Of a stretch of DNA of 64,000 nt, positions 33,312 to 43,235 are shown in pieces (position 1 is the stretch's first letter; every line of letters starts with the position of its first letter). The stretch is from Mimachlamys varia. Lineage: Eukaryota > Mollusca > Bivalvia > Pectinida > Pectinidae. The translations under genes were made by a program, and so were the position numbers. The notes under the pieces were generated by a model. That model did no database searches and was not told the DNA's origin. It saw only the letters and a list, made by a program, of their open reading frames with translations. Location: NCBI GenBank assembly GCA_947623455.1, contig OX392545.1, positions 21,116,001 through 21,180,000 on the forward strand, written 5' to 3'.

Positions 33312-35299
33312 AGAATGCCTTGATATTGCGGTTTATATTCGCAACCATTCCTTGTCCAACCTTTTAAGTGTTCTTACTATGTTATCGTGATAAGAAACAC
33401 TTTCATTTACAAATAACGAGATGTTAAACAAATAAATAAATCTCGCGTTGTCTACAGTTTTGTATAATAATCTATTCTCTAAGAACGACGTACTCTACGG
33501 TTTATGATAGGCTTAATTTGCAGTAAATTTCCAAGCAACTGCAAACGTATGCGCTCATAGATTTTACACGACAGCGAACTAGTACAGTGAAAACATGCCC
33601 GGGTTCTCGATTACCTAAACTTCCAGACAGTAATTCCAAATTTGCATCATCGTTACTTTTCACTTGCTTGCTAATTCGTATTATCTACCTCGTGTCTCAG
33701 TCACACTCGCGCACGCGCACATGGAATTTTCATAAGAATCATATTTTTTTCCAAAAATTATTAACATAAATGTAAATGTTAATCCAAAGATAGATTTACA
33801 AATTTTGATATCGTTTAATGTCGGTTTTATCCGGCCCGCATGTGTTTTAAGTTTTTCGAACACTACAGCCGACAATGTAATTCTAAAAAACGAACTACAT
33901 CCCTCACATTCTCTCGGATTGACGGCTATATTTAACATGCGGGAAATTTGACGAGAATATATGTATCCTCGACTCCATTAGCAAAAAGATTGAGTATGAT
34001 ATATATGTAATCATCGTCGTTTCTCCTGGAAATATTTTTCACAATGTAATTTGATTAGCACGTTTGATTATGGAAAGAATTTACATTGCGGGTGAGGAAA
34101 TTCAACCCAAGTTATTTTCTATACCTAACATATATGCACTGCGTTAAAATACTCCTTATATGCCTGTTTGCTGTTTTATATTCTGATGTTTATGTTTATT
34201 AGCCAAAAGGGGAAAAACACCGTATCAGCTTTTCTTCGTAACCGGATTTGCAGATTTCAACGCCATTCAGGGGAAACAACTCTAGATCTCTATTGCAGAT
34301 TTTGAGAACACCTCTTCCGTTTTGGCGTACGTCATGCAACTATCGATATTTTAACTAAATCAGCGGACATTCTCTGACATGTGTAGCCATATCGGAAACG
34401 TTCACGTGGAGAATAATGCTTCCTTCTGTCACATGTCATCGCATATTGATGGAATTATGTTTTATACTGACTAATTAGAGTGAAACATGCCCGGACAAAA
34501 ACTCGGCGGAATCATGGCTTCCGGTCTTGGGGAGCCATTTATATTCTTGAAATAAAAATTTAAAGTACATTTAGATGACTAGAACAAGATTGGATTTTAT
34601 CATGTACTCAGTTTGTATAGAGAAATCACAGGGGTCTCCCCATCGTTTGCACTGTTCGAGTAATTCAAAATTAACGTATTTAGTAGAAACACTTTTTCGA
34701 CCTGTAGATATTTATGCAGACCTTGAACGTTTTTTTTTGCCAAGTGTTGTCGGAAACAGCGTCAGACAGTTAAAGGTGTCCCCGTTTAATGAACTATCTA
34801 AGCTACATGTAATACCGGTTAATACACAGAAATCCAATGTTGCCATAATTTTGGGATAATAGTGACAGCAGAAAGCGACCCGGATGTTATTAAAAGTGGG
34901 AAACAATGAACACTAATTAGAATTTTCGCTATTTTTGTTTGCAACGAAATTTTTGTCCGGCTGATTATTTATACTTGTAGTGGTGAATTGTTCTCAGATG
35001 GCTTAAAAACGATTTCATACCGGCATTAACATATAAAAAATGTCTTTCAAATGTACACCGTATTTGCATTTTAAGTTTTATAATTATTCTTAATCTGAAT
35101 ATAATCAAATATATTAATACTATACATTAAATTATTATTGATCTAAATATAGGTATTTAAAAAAAATCATTGGTTAAGTTCTGTTTCGTCAGCATGAATG
35201 ATATTCTTGCAACAACCTTACGTCATCAAAATGTTTGCTTCTAAGGTGTCTGTCTTGTTACTCGAGCCAAAAACAGAAGCTTGAATGTGACATTGATAA
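33312..35299. other. no recognised gene
   Basis: About 2 kb of unique AT-rich sequence. A 94-codon frame (34575-34859, plus) is the longest and matches nothing I know. No repeat recognised. Confidence 0.45.
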
Positions 35300-35855
35300 A
35301 ATTGGCCATTTAAGAATTATCTATTTATCAACATTTATGAGGTCTTACATCAATCTGATTAAAATACAGATCCTTGTTCTCACTCCGTTTTACAAGGATC
35401 TGACATAATCCCATAAGAGGTCACGTCCAGATGACCTTTGTCGCCTCTTTACTTATCACTAAAATATTTTTCCAACGACCTGTCATCTTGCAGCAAGCCA
35501 TTTCGTCACATTATTCCTCGCGTACTTTTTGGTGACGAAATGACTAAACGGAAAAATGTGTTTATGCAAGCTTTGTCGCCTCAAAATTTCACTGTCAATA
35601 TTCTGCCAGTAGCAAATTGATTGGCTAATGAGAGAGGTCATCGGGACATGACCCCCTATGGGATTATCTCAGATCTTAACGCAGCAGAGAGAAGTTTACG
35701 GAACGGCGCGGAGATCAAGATATGATTTAAATCAGATTGGTCTTACATGTAACAACATATTCTTTCCGTTCAGGGACCCGATGCTGTTATAATCTGACCT
35801 CATAAATGTTGTAAATAATTCTGCAGTCCATTTCCTTAAATTGCCATTCAGATGC
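35300..35855. repeat. foldback element split by a MITE
   Basis: The left arm atctatttatcaacatttat + gaggtc ends at 35344. The right arm gacctcataaatgttgtaaa + taattct starts near 35797. Further out ggccatttaagaattat pairs loosely with the region around 35830-35855. The 9-bp duplication and the MITE occupy the interior, so the MITE jumped into the loop of an older foldback element. Confidence 0.75.
35342..35748 (+). mobile_element. 9-bp-TSD MITE family, full-length member (389 bp)
   Basis: Element 35351-35739, flanked by perfect gtcttacat (35342-35350, 35740-35748). Ends caatctgatt(a)aaat and att(t)aaatcagattg. Left part: gatccttgttctcactccgt, cccataagaggtcacgtcca, cgacctgtcatcttgcagca. Right part: catgaccccctatgggatta and acggaacggcgcggagatca. 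A 9-bp target duplication is typical of Mutator-like elements; 8 bp (hAT) is the alternative. No transposase. Confidence 0.9.
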
Positions 35856-36664
35856 AGAGTAGCAGAGTGAACGGCGTATAAAAACAAATCAGCCATATTT
35901 GTGAAATGTATATGATATGTAACGGGAAACCACTGGACAGCCTCTATCTATATAGTGTTCATTGATGAAATAGCATGCATCAATTGGTTTATGTATGCAG
36001 GCCTTCAATTCTAAACCTGAATTTTAAAACGATTCTTATGTGACTTGTAATCCGTGTCTACCAACACTAAAAACAGAACCGCGGTACTAATTTACCAATC
36101 CAGTGCGTGACCGCTAAACAGATCTGTATCGGTACGACCTCGCTTTCGTATTTACGAGTCTCGCGAGATTCTGTAACCTTGAACATGATTACAATGGTAC
36201 GGCGACTCGCCAAAAGGCTTACAAAACATAGTATATATTAGCTTAGTTTTCCATTGTGTACCAAATATCTCAGGTTCACGTCCCACTCAGTACGACTGAC
36301 AGTGAATCAATGCCGTCCGCAAGCTGACGTTACCATGGAGGTAATGGGGCATTTCGTATGACAACTACGGTACCTGGTTACACACCTAGCGCCTCGGTTT
36401 CATGTCTCACGTGACCCGTATGTCTGACAAATACGTGCAACCGTTTCTTTTTTACGACTTCTGGAACTGCAGGAGAGGCAATTTTAAAGAAATTAATTCA
36501 GATGCTTGCAACTTAAAATTATTCACTCATCCAGAAAACTGTTTTAATTACGTTATTTGCTCCACGCCTAACGTGATGGTAAGGGGATAGTCCCTGGGCT
36601 GGGAGCTGTAATTGGCATTTAGATAAAGTTCGTGCCATTAGGGAGCATTGTTACTTGTAGCAGT
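35856..36664. other. no recognised feature
   Basis: Unique sequence. No gene or repeat recognised. Confidence 0.5.
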
Positions 36665-37133
36665 CCTGTGATCGGGGACCGGACATACTAGCCTAGGTTG
36701 TGTGTGACGACCTGTGACCCGGGGACCGGAAATACTAGCCTAGGTTGTGTGTGACGACCTGTGACCGGGGAACGGAAATATTAGCCTAGGTTGTGTGTGA
36801 CGACCTGTGACCTGGGGACCGGAAATACTAGCCTAGGTTGTGTGTGATGACCTGTGACCTGGAGCCCGGAAATACTAGCCTATGTTGTGTGTAAAAACCT
36901 ATGACCCGGGGCCCGGAAGTATTGGCCTAGGTTGTGTGTGACGACCTGTGACTTGGGGACCGGAAATACTAGCCTAGGTTGTGTGTGACGACCTGTGACC
37001 TGGGGACCGGAAATATAGCCTAGGTTGTGTGTGACGACCTGTGACCTGGGGACCGGAAATACTAGCCTAGGTTGTGTGTGACGACCTGTGACCTGGGGAC
37101 CGAAAATAATAGCCTAGGTTGTGTGTGATGACT
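36665..37133 (+). repeat. 47-bp minisatellite, about 10 copies
   Basis: The unit gacgacctgtgacctgggga + ccggaaatactagcctaggt + tgtgtgt repeats with few changes (tgacccgg, ccggaagtattgg). Each unit holds CCTAGG and the dyad-like ggggaccgg. Moderately diverged, probably older than the 25-bp array. Confidence 0.95.
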
Positions 37134-37389
37134 TTCCGTTTCCTGAGTTGGTCCAGAAACATTCCATGTAATCCTAACCACCCTAGCGAGGAACCTCGAT
37201 ATCACCAGAACGATCTACGCCTTATTATAATGGCGGGTTTCATTCCCAGTTATTAAATTTCGTTTTAATCAAAAGGTCATGGGTCATCTTGAGATTTAAT
37301 TGAGTATAATATTTCAAAGGATTTCACGAAAAAAACCTGAAGCGGAACACATCTCTAATATCCCTATTTTTGGGGGAAAAAAACATAAT

Positions 37390-37544
37390 TAACAAATATT
37401 GCACGGCACTGAGGGCAATATGGGGGTATACGGACTGGTCAGTCACCCAAAAATATGCGAAGCTGAGGTCTATATACATATTTTTGGGTGACTGACCAGT
37501 CCATAAACTCCCATATTGCCCGAAGTGACATGCAATATTTGTTA
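37390..37544. repeat. foldback, 68-bp arms
   Basis: Left arm taacaaatattgcacggcac ... gactggtcagtcacccaaaa + atatg. The right arm catatttttgggtgactgac ... gcaatatttgtta differs at roughly eight positions. The spacer is cgaagctgaggtctatata. Immediately outside both ends the DNA is AT-rich. Confidence 0.93.
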
Positions 37545-37948
37545 TATTATACCGAATCTACCCAACACGAGCACATGTACTATGCAATAAAAACAGACCA
37601 TTAGGTCAAACGGCATTTTACTCATTGTCTGAAATAATGACGTCACTTCATTGTTTATAACGTCATTCTGCAATTATGACGTGCACATATATAGCGTCGG
37701 TCCGTAGTTCTTGACTCCGGGCCAATATACGAAAATATTGACCGGGCCAACTACTAGAATTGAATAGGCACTTAAATGAATGAGGTATACTATTGTATAA
37801 TAAGCATTAAAAGTTCTTACACAAACGGGAAATTTATAAATGACTTCAATAAATTATTAGATGGGCATAATGAATTTTATCAAAAGAGTGTCTCTGTATT
37901 ATGAATCGCTAATGCTAATTGATTGTACTTGATTACAAAATGACATTC
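37545..37948. other. no gene; CRE octamer and small hairpin
   Basis: TGACGTCA at 37638-37645. A short stem around ccgggccaatat / atattgaccggg at 37717-37742. At 37863 gggcataatgaattttatca begins a sequence repeated directly on the far side of the next MITE (38168). Confidence 0.6.
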
Positions 37949-38167
37949 TTGCATAATCGCATTTGTCCGTTTAGTCATTTCGTCTCCAAAAAGTTGATGT
38001 GGAATAATGTGACGAAATGACTTGCTGCAAGATGACAGGTCGTTGGAAAATTAATTTAGTGTTAAGTAAAGAGGCGACAAAGGTCATCTGGACGTGGCCC
38101 CTTATGGGATGTTGTCAGATCCTTGTAAAACTAAGTGAGAACAAGGATCTGTATTTTAATCAGATTG
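37949..38167 (-). mobile_element. 9-bp-TSD MITE family, half copy
   Basis: On the minus strand it matches the left 215 bp of the 35351 element: caatctgattaaaatacaga, gatccttgttctcac, ggccacgtccagatgacctt, cgacctgtcatcttgcagca, gacgaaatgactaaacgg and tatgcaag. The right half is missing, so no second terminus or target duplication is present. Confidence 0.88.
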
Positions 38168-39381
38168 TTGGGCATCATAAATATATCAAAAGAGAGTCTC
38201 TTCCAACGCAAGCTGTTTACGACAGACGATCTTAACCCGGAAATGACGTAATGAAACCGAGTAAAGGGAGACAACAATGCGACGAAGAAAGGCCTAAATG
38301 ATGGAAATTCTCTACTTTATTCGTCTTTTACGATGTTCAACGGTGCAGCAAACCTATTCGGAGTGATGTTTTATTAATGACAAAAGAGTCTGCCGAGGAG
38401 AGATAAGTGTGAGGACTACGGCTGCTGGGGAATATATTGAAAACTTGTATTAGACGTTCCGGATGCTGCGTGTCAAAGTAGTCATGGAGACAAAATCTAT
38501 TGTTTTGTAAACCAAAACCAAGGCCATTATGTTTGATAAAGGGAATATTTACTTTGTATGATAATTGTACATATCGTTCTTATCAAACCCTCTATGTGTG
38601 TTCTGTTGTATGCTATGGCTTTTTGATAGGTGATCGGACAGTCGATGTTATTGGAGGAACTCGAGAATGGAAGTTGTTTTGTATCAGTTGCCCATCGTTT
38701 TATCTGAGTATCTAAGCCGGTATAGGCTGCGGTCTGGTGTGACCTTCACTGCTACAATCAGCGATATCTCATTGGCCAGATTCGATTTTTCGTTTTTGTT
38801 CTACAAAATGAATTATTTGTGAGAGTAGACACCCGCTCGTGTCAGTAAGCTAACAACAAGATGGGGATCACTTTTGGTGGTGGCTGTAAAATTACTATTG
38901 TGCAACCTTGAAGTCTTGATTTATGTTCACTTATTTATTTATTCCGACCCCTTACTGTTGCCACAAACGGACATCTAGACATTATTGGTGCGTGTTCATG
39001 CGTATATATTGGCCACATTAAACGCAGAAAGGGGCATGTCATGGTTATTCTCATTGAGTTCTTACTTGGGACCTTCTGTTTCATTTCTGCGATAAAAAAA
39101 TCCATGGTAATTTTTTTTCTTTACGCCTTTTTGAAATAACAAGATTAGCATGCAATGTCAGCAGAATCTTAAATTGAATAATAAAAAGAATTGAGTGTCA
39201 ATTTTGTTGCTTGCATGGACTGATTAAAGGATGTAAACCTCGTGTAAATGAATTCAATCAAACCACAAATTATTTCATTTCCAAAGAGGAATTGCCGAAT
39301 ATCAAATATTATATTGAAGTGCGTGTTAAATATGAGAATGCAAATGATAATACCGTGTAGAGCGTTGACAAAGTTTGGTGG
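38168..39381. other. no recognised feature
   Basis: Unique sequence. A 71-codon frame at 38500-38715 matches nothing I know. Confidence 0.45.
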
Positions 39382-39600
39382 AATTTTTAGTCTCCGAGGT
39401 TTGCTGGAGCCTCAGCCACAGTTAATCTCATTTGAGTAGTGGCACGGTACATAATATACACATTTTGAAATTATACATAACTAGTTTAATTTTACTTATA
39501 GATTCATTAATTAAAGGGGTTTTACGCACCTGACCCTTCTGCTTCTACATTAGTGCAGTTTAATTCATTTTTTTCGGCATGCTGTATCTATTACTAAATT
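39382..39600 (-). mobile_element. dispersed element family 2, copy B
   Basis: Reverse orientation to 13205-13693. The minus strand reads gaaaaaaatgaattaaactg, taatgtagaagcagaagggt, gtgtatattatgtaccgtgc, tactcaaatgagattaactg and gctccagcaaacctcggaga without the 90-bp insertion of copy A. The outer part (gcagtttaattcattttttt ... tattactaaat) has a weaker third relative at 54440-54490. Confidence 0.8.
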
Positions 39601-39823
39601 TAAAATGTTCAGCATATATGTGTGACTGTTACGTAATATCTAAGATTCTGTTTCTCTCGAAGGAGTGTTATTTATGTTACACGACAAACGCGAAAATGAC
39701 ATCATTTACTCAGTCTTATACGTTTGAAAATTTTTATGTTTGTTATTGTTATGATATGGATTTGAAGACTTTGATAACTTTCATTGTGCTGAAACCGTAA
39801 AGTGGGTTGCAGCGAAGGAAAAA

Positions 39824-39945
39824 CATAAGGATTGAAAGTCATTACAAACATTCTTTTAGTTCATATACTTAACCGTTTTACTAGAGAACAGCGGTCCAGC
39901 TTGTATTCATACGAGCTGGACTAACGTTTACCGAAGTGTAAACGT
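39824..39945. repeat. two adjacent short hairpins and a foldback fragment
   Basis: ataaggattgaaagtcatt at 39824 resembles the end of the foldback at 7762-7937. Then gtccagct / agctggac (39894-39921) and cgtttac / gtaaacg (39925-39944) form two perfect short stems side by side. Confidence 0.6.
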
Positions 39946-40111
39946 CAAAATCGTTGGTAGTACCATATAGGGAATACACACCGGAAATGTAATATTTTTC
40001 TTTATTATACTGTTAAATATCTGCAGATACCATCATGTGACTACTCTACATTTATAATTTGTAATTGTAACGGGAGAAAAGTCATTTATAAATCGACAAA
40101 ACTTACTGACT

Positions 40112-40162
40112 AATCCCTTTGTTATTTTATGTAAATAAAATATGTTTAAACTAAACTAAACC
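40112..40162 (+). mobile_element. LINE 3' tail fragment
   Basis: aatccctttgttattttatg + taaataaaatatgtttaaac + taaactaaac matches the extreme 3' end of the LINE at 5267-5747 (aatcctattgttttaaagca + ataaaatatg), with a tail repeating aaact. Only the terminal 50 bp is recognisable. Confidence 0.6.
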
Positions 40163-42361
40163 TTTGCTTTCATAAACGTTTCTGCAGCGCAAATGTAAAT
40201 ACAGATATATCAAACTTTTTCATAGTTTGTATTGAGACGGCAAATATTGGTGTTTTGTATTCATATTCTATTATCTTTCAAATAGAAATGAAATAAAAAC
40301 ACAAGTAGGCTTACGTTTATGAGACCAGATCATGAGGGTGTACAGCGTTGAATGACCAAGGGCATTGCTATCTACAGTGTAAACCATTATCTATATACAG
40401 CTTGCACGCTACAGTCGATTTCCAACGACATTTTTCTCAAACAGCCTTTTTCTAAAGTGGTTTGGAATCAAATTCCAAACTCTGATTATTAAGTTATATA
40501 GCTAGACTTATGGTTTCAGTTTTCGGCGCCTAGTACAGAAAGTCTGCTGGCTTATCGTATATAACGGTTTACTGTTTGAAAGCAATAGACAATGTATATC
40601 GTATCTGATGAAAGCCTGGAGAGGTTGACGACACAATAAGACGTCACCACTTAGGGCCAAATATTCCCCACCAAAATTGAGAATATAAAACGGCAAAAAC
40701 TGAACAGCTCCCTCAAACTTGACAGCTAACCTTATGCCAACGGTTTTATAATATTGTCTGTTTTCAAAGTCGTTTTTTCTACCTACCTTTGACCACGACA
40801 GCGTAATGTATGACTTTTATTTCAAACCACAGCCCGCGTTTGATCTTATTGAAACAGCAAACTCCAGTAATTGATTTTCCTTGTGATATATAACCCGTTT
40901 AACTTTGAATGGTTGATCGTTTTTCATGGAATACGACCAAGGTGACCTCTGGGTTCCGCCTAAATCAGAACGCCAAGTTCCTGTACATGATTAACTTGTA
41001 AAACCCGGATTCCGTTTATCCAGAAGAAATAAATTCCAGACCATATATTGAAACTAATTTAATAATAAGTGACACAAGCTTTATGGTTTTTTGAGGAAAA
41101 TGAATTCTCCAGATTCATTGGGGCTAGAGCAATATTTTAAAAACAAAAGAATTACATGACAAAAATCTAAAGAAATATATGTTTTTCGTCGTTTTCCCAT
41201 GTCCATAATATAACTTAAGGTTATTTGGTGTTTGACTGTACACGAGTCATTACACTGTAAATGCCATCCTCGACATGTACTTTACACCTCGTGTTTTATC
41301 GCCGTCCATACCGCTTATTCAACCGATTCAGCCACTCAACATAAACTCTCCTGGGGAAATTCGATAGCTTTTTTCTTGTTTTGCACTCGTCTTTAATTGC
41401 ATGTAATTCCCCTCCGCAGCAAACTTTCCCATGCGTCACAATTCCGGAGAATAGGTCCGCGTCCCAACCTGTTTTTTGCCTATAATATGTCCAATTCCGG
41501 ATTCTTTTGTGTAATGTCGTCTTTTAAATTATTCAGCGGTTTTGGGTGCTATGTGTTGTAGTCGATATATATTCGGCTTCTATCCATTAAAACAACTCTC
41601 CTTTCTGCATTATTTATCAGCTAGTATCTCACTGTCACAACTAATGCCTTTATACTCTTCATTTTCTTTAAAATCTCTGGTCTCGCTTCATTTAATTTGG
41701 CCCTTAAATTCAATTTCAGACAAATTATTTAAATTTAGTACCAAATTATGCGCTCCCGTGCATAGCATATGTGTGTAAGATCTTCGATAACATCCTTATC
41801 TAGCAGGGTCCGCGTCAGCTGTCAGATTGCGTATACAAATCCCGGCTAAATCATTGTCTGTACTCGTGTATTAAGGACGGAAACCCTTCTCACAAGTTGG
41901 CGTTATCATACTTCAGGTAGAATATAAATACAACGCGATAGTTCAGAACAACACACAAAACGACAATAAAACATCGATTATGGGTAAATTCCAAATTAGA
42001 TAAAAACTCTTTATTTTACAGGGTTTCAAACACTTACTAGATAACAAGTTTTTATCCGCAATATTGAATGAAATGTCTGATCTGGGATTTAGAAAAAAAA
42101 AATGTCTGACGTAAATTAGAACTTGTAAAGGGACTTTATCTGACATTCCGGGTTTTGTGATAATGCGGTTTTGTTGAGGGGAACCACGCTCCCCCAGCAA
42201 CAGAATAACACATACATATATATATATACTTGTGTGTATCGTAAGTTTATTTTAAACTCTCTCCAGTGTTAAACTTTTACTTAAATCTATCTCCGTACTG
42301 GTTTACAGTGCATGACTATATTTTGTCTTACTTTTATCCTACTTAATGTTCTAGTTATATT
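40163..42361. other. no recognised gene
   Basis: About 2.2 kb of unique AT-rich sequence. A short (ta)n run at 42215-42228. No gene or repeat recognised. Confidence 0.45.
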
Positions 42362-42676
42362 TAAGGATTAACTTGAATCTATTTTTTTATGTAATGGGGG
42401 TATAACACAAAAAACAGGAGTGTACTCTTAATAAACCGCGAACCCCCCTTTTTGTATTATAACCCAATAAAAAATAGATTCAAGTTAATACTTATAATTT
42501 AATCTATACCGTGCGAAAATTCCCTTTATTGGCGGACTCTTTTCTCTCACAAATTATTACGCTGCTGCATCAGCCAATCAAAAGCGACGTTATAATCAGC
42601 GACGTCGTTTATTACGTTATTGGCTGATAACATACTTTTTTAAACCAATGAAAATGCTTGTTTCAAACAAGATTAC
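42362..42676 (-). mobile_element. dispersed element family 1, copy 2
   Basis: Opposite orientation to 9657-9995. The hairpin part lies at the left (aaggattaacttgaatctat ... atagattcaagttaatactt) and the body ends ttgtttcaaacaagatta at the right. It keeps the gtgtactct core and the cagccaatcaaaagcgacgt segment. Roughly 80% similar to copy 1 by eye. Confidence 0.85.
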
Positions 42677-43155
42677 ATTATATATATATGTATCACGTAT
42701 ATTGCTTTAGAAACCGTTTGCTAACCATTAACAGATGGTGATATGAATGGTTTTTAAAAAGCTGTTTGGCCCTAAATGACTCGAATTGGCGATGAGCCTT
42801 TGCACAAACAAACCGATTTGTAATTTCTTTTTTTTAAAATTAATTAAGATTATATATAACGAATATTAGAACTTCAATTTAAAAGGAATTGTTGCTATTA
42901 CCGAATTATCATTGTTCCTAATCGTATTTACGATTCAGTTATAAAATATCGACAATTCCATGACTTTAAACGTAAAATAAGTCAACACATAGAAGTTATT
43001 TGAAAATATAGGTTTCGTACCTTAGTTAATGTATTGGACTTAAGTGGAGTCTTTCTAAACATACTGTGATTTTGTGAGCAATATTGAATATGACAAATGC
43101 TCGCTTGAGTAAAATGAATGCAAAAAGAATAAAAACTGTGAATATCTTAAAAGCC
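42677..43155. other. no recognised feature
   Basis: Unique AT-rich sequence. Confidence 0.5.
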
Positions 43156-43235
43156 AGGAGAGGAGGGGCCGAGGTGGGGGTGGGAGGGGGAGGGGGAGGT
43201 GGGGGTTGGGGGTTGGGAGGGGGAGATGGGGGGGC
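43156..43235 (+). repeat. G-rich tract, G-quadruplex potential
   Basis: About 80 bp almost exclusively G with T and A interruptions (ggtgggggtgggagggggag and similar). More than four runs of three or more G occur in close succession on the plus strand. Confidence 0.9.

Noticed and set aside
34575..34859. 94-codon frame
   Set aside because: No family resemblance and no supporting context.
38280..38720. Possible small gene around 38500
   Set aside because: 71 codons, no homology known to me, no promoter or splice evidence.
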